NCBI RefSeq assembly: GCF_000153185.1
Contig: NZ_CH724149.1
Location: 62,001 to 126,000, forward strand
Source of the DNA: Reinekea blandensis MED297
Lineage (GTDB): Bacteria; Pseudomonadota; Gammaproteobacteria; Pseudomonadales; Natronospirillaceae
Direction of reading: 5' to 3'
DNA: 64,000 bases
Shown: positions 58,208-64,000 of the stretch, in pieces
Position numbering within the stretch: position 1 is the stretch's first letter
Layout of the letters: each line of letters opens with the position of its first letter
Program-made: the position numbers and the translations under genes
Notes under the pieces: generated by a model
What the model was told of the DNA's origin: nothing
Seen by the model: the letters and a program-made list of their open reading frames with translations, nothing else
Database searches by the model: none

Positions 58208-58882
58208 ATGTCAATAAAGGAATGGCCGCAGGCACAACGCCCGCGGGAAAAACTGCTGCACAGCGGTGCAGCGTCGCTGTCGGACGCCGAGTTACTGGCG
58301 ATCTTCCTGCGCACCGGAATCCCCGGTCTTGATGCCGTGGGGCTTGCGCAATCCATTTTGAATCGCTTTGGCAACCTGACCTCACTGTTTGCGGCGGACC
58401 AAGCCCGGTTCTGTGAAGGCCCGGGTTTAGGACCGGCCAAGTATGTTCAGCTCCAGGCGGTGTTGGAAATGGCTCGCCGCTACCTGAAGGCCGATCTGAC
58501 ACAGCGGGCATCGCTGACGTCGCCGGGCGATACCCGACAGTTTTTGCTGGCTCAGATGAGTCATTTACAAAATGAGCAATTCTGTTGCATCTGGCTGAGT
58601 GCCCAGCATCAGGTCTTGGCATTTGAGACTCTGTTTCAGGGAACCATCGATACGGCAGCGGTATACCCACGGGAAGTGGTTAAGGCGGCGCTGCGGCACA
58701 ATGCGGCCGCGGTGATTCTGGCCCATAACCACCCGAGCGGCATTGCCGAACCCAGTCAGGCGGATCAGATGATCACCAAGCGATTGGCGTCAGCATTGAT
58801 GACGGTGGATGTGCGTTTGCTGGATCATATGGTGGTCGGGCAGGGCATTGTCGTCAGTTTTGCTGAGCGCGGTTTGCTCTAG
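58208..58882 (+). CDS. radC: DNA repair-associated protein RadC (JAB domain)
   Basis: 224 residues; ATG58208 follows AAAGGA. The N-terminus has the helix-hairpin-helix region, and the JAMM-type motif [23 protein letters not shown] ends with [19 protein letters not shown], the usual close. The role in repair has been questioned; the JAB/MPN fold is certain. The TAG stop is the first three bases of the long palindrome that follows. Confidence 0.95.
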   Translation: MSIKEWPQAQRPREKLLHSGAASLSDAELLAIFLRTGIPGLDAVGLAQSILNRFGNLTSLFAADQARFCEGPGLGPAKYVQLQAVLEMARRYLKADLTQRASLTSPGDTRQFLLAQMSHLQNEQFCCIWLSAQHQVLAFETLFQGTIDTAAVYPREVVKAALRHNAAAVILAHNHPSGIAEPSQADQMITKRLASALMTVDVRLLDHMVVGQGIVVSFAERGLL

Positions 58883-59040
58883 TGGACCATGTGGAAGTTA
58901 AATCACACAGCTCGACGCCACAGAGGCCATAACGTCGCTGGGAAATCTTGACATAGCCCCACTATGCCTGCGATTTTCCGCCTTGTTCTGACCTCACTGG
59001 CTGTGACCATGAGTAACCGAACTTCCCGCATGGGTCACTA
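58880..59040. repeat. Long imperfect palindrome (MITE/ERIC-like candidate)
   Basis: About 160 bases fold back on themselves. The ends TAGTGGACC and GGGTCACTA pair, as do CATAG and CTATG about a 5-base centre near 58960; between them GGAAATC/GATTTTCC and GCCACAGAGG/CCTCACTGGC also pair with few mismatches. Both ends carry TA, compatible with a target duplication. Size and form match non-autonomous extragenic elements such as ERIC; no copy elsewhere in the window was seen. Confidence 0.65.
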
Positions 59041-59363
59041 GGGTGGGTAACCGTCCAAAAAATCGCCATGTTTTCTTGAGTTAATCGGGATCTTCTGGTA
59101 TAAATCGCGCCTCTTTGAATCAGGGCCCCAGGTCCCAACGATTTTAGTTTGAGTTTAATCGCCGGCTGACTTCGGTCGAAACGTGGTTAAAACGCTGTTT
59201 TGGTCTCACGCGACGCCCGTATTTTCGGACACAGTGCGGAGACATTCAGTCCATCGGAATGATGTTACTGCACTGCAAACGGCACGCGCTGAAATCTAAA
59301 ACTCCTGTGGTCGAATTATTTATTGTTGAATTCGGTGTCACCGACAACTGGAGGCGTCCAAAA
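58883..59363. other. Intergenic region radC-rpmB
   Basis: 481 bases without a gene. The first 160 are the long palindrome; a good sigma-70 promoter follows at 59076-59104; the remainder, about 250 bases, is an unusually long leader for rpmB in which no known leader motif was recognised. Confidence 0.5.
59076..59104 (+). promoter_or_regulatory. Probable sigma-70 promoter of rpmB-rpmG
   Basis: TTGAGT (59076-59081), a 17-base spacer and TATAAA (59099-59104) form a near-consensus promoter; transcription should start near 59111, giving a leader of about 250 bases. Confidence 0.6.
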
Positions 59364-59600
59364 ATGTCTAGAGTTTGCCAAGTTACAGGTAAGCGTCCTG
59401 TAACCGGGAACAATGTTTCCCACTCACAAATTAAAACTAAGCGTCGGTTCTTGCCGAACCTGCACTCACACCGTTTCTGGGTTGAGAGTGAAAAGCGCTT
59501 CGTTAAACTGCGTGTTTCTACTAAAGGTATGCGCATCATCGACAAAAAGGGTATCGAGTCTGTACTGTCAGACATCCGTGCCCGTGGTGAAAAAGTTTAA
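59364..59600 (+). CDS. rpmB: Ribosomal protein bL28
   Basis: 78 residues, standard length. ATG59364 follows [51 protein letters not shown] and [19 protein letters not shown] are invariant features. Operon with rpmG 11 bases later. Confidence 0.98.
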   Translation: MSRVCQVTGKRPVTGNNVSHSQIKTKRRFLPNLHSHRFWVESEKRFVKLRVSTKGMRIIDKKGIESVLSDIRARGEKV

Positions 59601-59611
59601 GGAGCCACAAC

Positions 59612-59770
59612 ATGCCACGCGATAAGATCCGACTCGTCAGCTCTGCCGGTACTGGTTACTTCTACACGACAGACAAGAACAAGCGTACAACTCCAGATAA
59701 GCTGGAATTCAAAAAGTACGACCCTAAAGCACGTAAGCACGTGATCTTTAAGGAAGCGAAAATCAAGTAA
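59612..59770 (+). CDS. rpmG: Ribosomal protein bL33 (zinc-free form)
   Basis: 52 residues from ATG59612 (AAGGAGCC upstream): [38 protein letters not shown], ending EAKIK. It has no cysteines, so it is the non-zinc paralogue type. Confidence 0.98.
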   Translation: MPRDKIRLVSSAGTGYFYTTDKNKRTTPDKLEFKKYDPKARKHVIFKEAKIK

Positions 59771-60091
59771 TTGGTTTTCGACATGGCAGTTTAACTGCTT
59801 CCAGAAACCCGGCCCTGAGCCGGGTTTTTTGTGTGCCAAAATAATAAGTACTTCTCAATTGTGATTAAACAGATGGGATATTTGACGGGTTCTTGTGCTC
59901 CAACACCGCTTTTTCCACGTAAACTTATCGCTTGAGCGCAGGTCACCGGGCGCTTTCGCGGTGAATTTTTCTTTTAATAGACAACTGTCCTTTCCATAAT
60001 GGAAACGATTATTTCACTTCGCTGATGCAGACAGTCGACTGTGCTGGCGTACACTGTTGAAAAATTGAACAAATTGGGTGGTGCTGAACGG
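59771..60091. other. Intergenic region rpmG-plsC
   Basis: 321 bases. It contains the rpmG terminator (59806-59830) and a second hairpin at 59943-59975, TCACC/GGTGA plus GCG/CGC with ATTTTTCTTTT following, which could terminate or attenuate transcription entering the acyltransferase gene. No gene seen. Confidence 0.45.
59806..59830 (+). terminator. Rho-independent terminator of rpmB-rpmG
   Basis: AACCCGGC pairs with GCCGGGTT across a 5-base loop and ends in TTTTTT. Confidence 0.9.
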
Positions 60092-60856
60092 ATGCTCATA
60101 TCAGTCTTTAGAACGGTTCTCTTTTATCTTGTCAGTGTCCCATTCACCATGACCTGGGCGCTGATCTTCGGGTTTATTGCCTTTCTGATTCCCTATCCGG
60201 CCCGTTATCACGTTGTGATTGGTGGCTGGGCGCAGGTCATGCATTTCCTGACCGTGTACGTACTGGGTATCCGTGTGCGGGTGCATGGACGTGAAAACAT
60301 CCCCGAAGAGCCCTGCGTGATTATTTCCAATCACCAGTCGGCTTGGGAAACCTATTACATGCAGCATCTGTTCAAGCCGCAAACACAGGTCGCCAAAGCC
60401 AGTTTGTTGAAAATCCCGCTGTTTGGCTGGACCTTTGGACTGATGAAGCCAATTGCCATTGATCGCAGTAATCGTCGACAGGCCATGAGCCAGATTGTGG
60501 ATCAGGGTAAAGCCCGCATGGCGGATGGCTGCTCCGTGCTGATCTTTCCGGAAGGCACGCGCACCCGACCGGGTGAACCCTTGCCGTTTCGTAAGGGGGG
60601 AGCCGTACTGGCTAAAGCGGCGGGTGCACCCATGGTGCCGGTGTCGCATAACTCTGGCGAGTACTGGCCGAGCAAGTCGTACATCAAACGCGCAGGGGTG
60701 ATTGATATATATATTCACAAACCGATCCCGACCGACCAGGGCGATCCTGAAGCGCTGATGCGTGAAGCGCAGGCGGTTGTTTATGCTCAAATGGAACGGA
60801 TGCAGAAGAAGCCACGCACCGCCGCGGATGATCTGGAAACCGGCGTGACGGCCTGA
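60092..60856 (+). CDS. 1-acyl-sn-glycerol-3-phosphate acyltransferase (PlsC family)
   Basis: A 254-residue membrane-associated lysophosphatidic acid acyltransferase; ATG60092 is favoured because the hydrophobic start (MLISVFRTVLFYLVSVPFTM) resembles relatives, while the GTG at 60041 would add 17 residues. Catalytic motif I reads NHQSAWE (His81, Glu86), HX4E rather than the usual HX4D, as in a known sub-branch. Motif III is FPEGTRTRPGE; IPIDRSNRR-like PIAIDRSNRRQ supplies the substrate Arg. It makes phosphatidic acid for membrane lipids. A divergent terminator hairpin separates it from the DsbA-like gene. Confidence 0.92.
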   Translation: MLISVFRTVLFYLVSVPFTMTWALIFGFIAFLIPYPARYHVVIGGWAQVMHFLTVYVLGIRVRVHGRENIPEEPCVIISNHQSAWETYYMQHLFKPQTQVAKASLLKIPLFGWTFGLMKPIAIDRSNRRQAMSQIVDQGKARMADGCSVLIFPEGTRTRPGEPLPFRKGGAVLAKAAGAPMVPVSHNSGEYWPSKSYIKRAGVIDIYIHKPIPTDQGDPEALMREAQAVVYAQMERMQKKPRTAADDLETGVTA

Positions 60857-60882
60857 TCATTGGTGAGGCCTCTTTAAACAAA

Positions 60883-60908
60883 AAACCCGGCCATGGCCGG
60901 GTTTTTTT
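60883..60908. terminator. Bidirectional rho-independent terminator
   Basis: AAACCCGGCC pairs with GGCCGGGTTT across AT, with A run before and T run after, between convergent genes; it can serve both strands. Confidence 0.88.
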
Positions 60909-60926
60909 ATGCAGGGCGCAACGGTT

Positions 60927-61664
60927 TTAGCTTTGCGAATCGATGGCCTGTTGGATTTGCTCCTGAGGATAGGCGCCTTTCAGAACCTGGTCGCCAACAA
61001 TAAAGGCCGGTGTTCCGGTGATGCCGAGTTGCTGCGCCAGGACTGAGGTTTGCTGTAAGTGCTGCTCCACTTCCGGCGCGCGCAGGGCGGGCTCAATGAT
61101 AGCGCGATCAGCCCCGACTTTCTTAACAACATTCCAGACGTCCTTTTCACTGCGCAGGCTGCTGGCTTCCAGGAATGCACGGTGCAGGGCTTCATAGTAC
61201 TCAGGTTGCTTCAGGTTAACCGCCAGCGCAACCCGGGCTGCAAGCGCAGAGGTTTCCGACAGGATCGGCCATTCTTTGTAGACCACACGCAGATTTGGGT
61301 TGTCGGCGATCAATGCCTGCAGGACGCTGTTTGAGCGTTTGCAGTAGCCGCAGTTGTAATCGAAAAACTCGACCAGTGTCAGGCTGCCGTCTGGGTTGCC
61401 GCCGATCGGATCCAGGTCGTTGGTAAACAGGGCGCCCTGGAGTTCGGTCAGCGCGGCGGCTTGCTGAGCCGCTTGTTCATTTTCGGCGCGCTCCTGCAGG
61501 ATATGGATGGCGTCTGAAATGATTTCCGGATTTTCCAGGATGTAATCGCGAACAATCTGTTCAACGTCATCTCGGGACAGGTCGTCCGCATTCGCCGCGC
61601 AGGCAACAAGCATCAGCGACCCCAGCAAAACGCCGGCAATCTTGATAAAGGAAGGTTTTAACAT
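60927..61664 (-). CDS. DsbA-family thiol oxidoreductase/isomerase (Com1/ScsC-like)
   Basis: 245 residues from ATG61664 (GGAG upstream). The signal ends LMLVAC (Cys22), so it may be a lipoprotein, or be cut after ANA. Residues 28-70 form a helical stalk (DDVEQIVRDYILENPEIISDAI) as in oligomerising ScsC/DsbG-type proteins; the thioredoxin domain follows, with CGYC at 105-108 and cis-Pro in TGTPAFIVG. It could oxidise or isomerise disulfides; the stalk favours isomerase. DsbB at 45459 is a potential partner. Confidence 0.88.
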   Translation of the reverse strand: MLKPSFIKIAGVLLGSLMLVACAANADDLSRDDVEQIVRDYILENPEIISDAIHILQERAENEQAAQQAAALTELQGALFTNDLDPIGGNPDGSLTLVEFFDYNCGYCKRSNSVLQALIADNPNLRVVYKEWPILSETSALAARVALAVNLKQPEYYEALHRAFLEASSLRSEKDVWNVVKKVGADRAIIEPALRAPEVEQHLQQTSVLAQQLGITGTPAFIVGDQVLKGAYPQEQIQQAIDSQS

Positions 61665-61735
61665 GGTGGCTCCAAACAAGAGATTGGTTCAAACGGGTCT
61701 GGCTTAAGACCCGAGAGCAGGTAAAAAGTTCATCG

Positions 61736-62326
61736 CTACTGGCCGAACCGCTTGGCTCCGTTTGCCAGGTAGTCGGCTTCTTCCGGGGTCGATGACCGAT
61801 TGAGTACGGCGTTTCGATGCGGATAACGACCGAATCGGGCGATAATATCGCGATGCTCCCGGGCCGACGAGAGAAAGCCTGTAAGGATTCCGTCAGGTTC
61901 GTCTTGTTGCTGAGCCGATCGCAAAAATGTCAGCGCTTGATCGTGCAACGGCAGTGATTCGGAGTGCACCAGTGGCAAGACAGCAAAACCCTGCTCGGCC
62001 GGTGTCAGCGAATCGAACTGGCCTTGATCTAACCCCTGAACAGCCCATTCAACGGCCATCGCATCCCAGGAAAAAGCCTGAGCTTGTCCGCGATAAAGAT
62101 TCCGGCTGAACTGATCAATCACCAAAATGGCCGCGAGGCGGGCGTGGGGTGTGTTTGGCCAGTCGTCCGGATAACCCTGCGTGAGACGGGTATGTGTGTC
62201 TTTAAACTGAGCGGCAATGGCCTGATCGGTTGCGTCCGACGCTTGAAACCAGCGTTTTTGCCGGGCTTTATCCGGCGGCGACTGGTCACCAAACCAAAAC
62301 GCCAATACCTGTTGCCAATCGCTCAT
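61736..62326 (-). CDS. DUF924 family protein
   Basis: 196 residues with the family pattern: VLAFWFGDQSPPDKARQKRWFQ, HARLAAILVIDQFSRNLYRG, QGFAVLPLVHSESLPLHD and a late HRDIIARFGRYPHRNAVLNR. TPR-like helical protein of unknown function found in many proteobacteria. Its ATG overlaps the stop of the upstream gene by four bases, so it is coupled to the M48-like gene. Confidence 0.9.
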   Translation of the reverse strand: MSDWQQVLAFWFGDQSPPDKARQKRWFQASDATDQAIAAQFKDTHTRLTQGYPDDWPNTPHARLAAILVIDQFSRNLYRGQAQAFSWDAMAVEWAVQGLDQGQFDSLTPAEQGFAVLPLVHSESLPLHDQALTFLRSAQQQDEPDGILTGFLSSAREHRDIIARFGRYPHRNAVLNRSSTPEEADYLANGAKRFGQ

Positions 62327-64000
62327 GCCTGTTGCTCCATCTCATCAGCAAAGGTTTTTGGTTTGAGTATCTGGCCGGCGATAAACACCCAGTAGGTGCG
62401 TGTTAAATCGAGGAAGTAAGCCTGATTTTGCAGAATGTCCTGAACGGACAGTTCGCTCAGAGGCGTTTCACCCAGTGCTGTCTGGATTTGGTCGGACAGC
62501 TTTCCGCTGCCATTCGGCAACAAGGGTAAGGCCGGTAGCTTCTGAACTTGCCCGACCCACTTCTGGTGTTGTTTAAGAATCTGTTGGTCCCGACGTCGCT
62601 GTTTATCCTGAGGAACCTTCTGGTCGTTGAGTCGCCACATTTGAATCTGTTGCAGGGTTTGAAATGCTGAAAAGGCGCCTTTGGCGATGCCCATGAGTTT
62701 GTGTTGCAACGCATCTTCAGGCCACAACGCATTGGCCGTAGCCCGCCATTTGCTGATTTGAACGTTCACATCTTTAATTTTTTTCGGTTTGGCGTGCAAC
62801 TCCAGCGACTGTTCAATCATCAACTGCTGAGTATGCAAGACGTCCTGTGCCTGGCGGTTCAGCAGCAACGCATTCGGTCGTTTTTTTCGGGGGCTGGCGT
62901 CGGTTGGTGGTATCAGCGCTTCCGGACGAATCAGCTGATCGTTGAAGCGGTCAGCCAACGGAATGTATTTCTGGAAGGTCTGCCACAGGTGTTGGCCAGG
63001 CATGGTAAAGACCGCCTGTCCCTGCTGGCGGCTGATGGCTTTCTGATAGCCTTCGGTTGTCGACAGTGCCCACAGAGCGGGTGACTCAATACGGAACAGG
63101 GCATGAATCTCATCGTTTTCTTTGTCGGCCTGTGAATCCCGTACCACCAGCGATTGCCATTGCGTGCCGCGTAAACGCAGACGGTGGCAGTACTCGGTGA
63201 ACTCTGGCCAATCGCGTTCCAGTTCTGTGAAGCGTTTTTCAATACGTTGTAATCGTCGGCATTCCCCCATGCCGACCAGGTCTTTGGCAATGTTTTGCGC
63301 CCGCTGATTTTGATGCTCATACATAGGCAGCACCCAGTTGTTCAACAACAGGGCGGTCTTTTTATGCAGGGTACGCAGCGCGCGGTACCATTGAATGAAT
63401 AAACCCCACGTCAGCGCATAGAAGCGAGACGCCCGAGGCGTCATACGCATGGCCAGCAGACCGACAAACTGTTGCAAGGTCAGGGACTCCATTACCGGTA
63501 ACCCAACTTCCAGCGTACAGCTGTTTTTCAGCCATTGTTTGGGACTCTGGTGAACGTTCAAGACCGGGTCATTGACCAATATGATATCCGCGACCTTAGG
63601 CGCGGACAGGTAGTCAGCAAGGCTGTCGGTCAGTCGCCAAAGCAGTTCTTCGGTGTCTTTATCCACAGCGATACCATCGACCTGCGCAGGACGTGGCCGA
63701 AGGACAACGGCCGGGATAAAAAACAAACTGGCGATCAGTAATTGGATGAACGCCGCCACAAACTGGCTGCCCCAGATCGATAGGTTCAACAGCGGACTGA
63801 GAATGGCCAGGCCAATCAGTGGCAGTATAAAGTAGGTGCCGACCGCCATAGCCGCCAGGATAATCAGACTGAACTGAGTTTCCAGTTCATCGCTGGCGTG
63901 CCGGTATTTGCTCGCAAAGTATTGTTCGATCCCGCCATTGAGCAGGTGCTTGCGGACCTCTTCCGGACTGTTTTTCTGATTTACCGCTAACGCCTTGGCT
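62323..64000 (-). CDS. M48-like membrane protein without zinc motif (5' end beyond window)
   Basis: The frame is open to the edge of the window; the visible part has at least 559 residues and its true start lies outside. It begins AKALAVNQKNSPEEVRKHLL, then two membrane segments (FSLIILAAMAVGTYFILPLI; FVAAFIQLLIASLFFIPAVV). LEVGLPVMESLTLQQFVGLLA matches the stretch that precedes HExxH in M48 peptidases, but the zinc helix reads MRMTPRASRF instead, with both His and Glu gone; the rest is helical and Lys/Gln-rich. It is therefore probably a non-catalytic relative. Function unknown. Coupled to the DUF924 gene. Confidence 0.72.
   Translation of the reverse strand, partial: AKALAVNQKNSPEEVRKHLLNGGIEQYFASKYRHASDELETQFSLIILAAMAVGTYFILPLIGLAILSPLLNLSIWGSQFVAAFIQLLIASLFFIPAVVLRPRPAQVDGIAVDKDTEELLWRLTDSLADYLSAPKVADIILVNDPVLNVHQSPKQWLKNSCTLEVGLPVMESLTLQQFVGLLAMRMTPRASRFYALTWGLFIQWYRALRTLHKKTALLLNNWVLPMYEHQNQRAQNIAKDLVGMGECRRLQRIEKRFTELERDWPEFTEYCHRLRLRGTQWQSLVVRDSQADKENDEIHALFRIESPALWALSTTEGYQKAISRQQGQAVFTMPGQHLWQTFQKYIPLADRFNDQLIRPEALIPPTDASPRKKRPNALLLNRQAQDVLHTQQLMIEQSLELHAKPKKIKDVNVQISKWRATANALWPEDALQHKLMGIAKGAFSAFQTLQQIQMWRLNDQKVPQDKQRRRDQQILKQHQKWVGQVQKLPALPLLPNGSGKLSDQIQTALGETPLSELSVQDILQNQAYFLDLTRTYWVFIAGQILKPKTFADEMEQQA

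Noticed and set aside
59385-59410. GTTACAGG and CTGTAACCGG bases resembling LacI-type half-sites
   Set aside because: They lie inside the rpmB coding sequence, are not arranged as the palindrome, and are dictated by conserved residues of bL28.
60101-60790. 229-residue antisense frame over the acyltransferase gene
   Set aside because: Full overlap with a clear PlsC-family gene, no family resemblance.

Overview
The window looks like chromosome of a marine, polysaccharide-degrading gammaproteobacterium. Housekeeping order (rph-yicC, gmk-rpoZ-spoT, slmA-argB-algC-dut-coaBC, radC-rpmB-rpmG) resembles, from memory, the Pseudomonas/Oceanospirillales arrangement. Protein style and carbohydrate genes suggest a Saccharospirillum/Reinekea-like member of the Oceanospirillales; this placement is inference. 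No rRNA, tRNA, CRISPR array, transposase or phage gene was seen.

Region 1 (1-15000) is carbohydrate-linked. It starts with the tail of a CBM6 protein. Next comes a two-gene operon of a giant multihaem lipoprotein (DUF1587/1592/1588/1585 type, with a 20-copy GGDS linker) and a Tat-exported DUF1552 partner. On the other strand lie an SDR, a MATE pump, a LacI-family regulator, a chemoreceptor, a GH94 cellobiose phosphorylase and an AGE-family epimerase. A LacI-type palindrome, TGTAACCGGTTACA, stands before the regulator, the chemoreceptor and the epimerase-phosphorylase operon. A one-base variant stands before the cytochrome operon, suggesting one local regulon.

Region 2 (15000-20700) holds oligopeptidase A, a membrane-anchored GH79 (heparanase-like) glycosidase, rph and yicC.

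Region 3 (20900-41900) is an accessory block separating yicC from gmk. It has a type VI secretion effector module: a PAAR-like DUF4150 protein, a 1307-residue VasX-like candidate pore-forming effector, and two paralogous membrane proteins sharing a block of about 94% identity. Then come exported proteins (two lipoproteins, one with HExxH; a 1711-residue multidomain lipoprotein; a protease-propeller-barrel outer-membrane protein), a second MATE pump and a glycerophosphodiesterase.

Region 4 (42000-64000) is mainly core: gmk-rpoZ, spoT (probable TTG start), dsbB, a DUF4139-like exported protein, EAL and GGDEF proteins, an ectoine-type aspartokinase, a porin-like protein, slmA-argB, an N-terminally extended algC, dut-coaBC, radC, rpmB-rpmG, an acyltransferase, a DsbA-like protein, a DUF924 protein and a degenerate M48-like membrane protein cut by the window end. 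A 160-bp imperfect palindrome, possibly a MITE, abuts radC.
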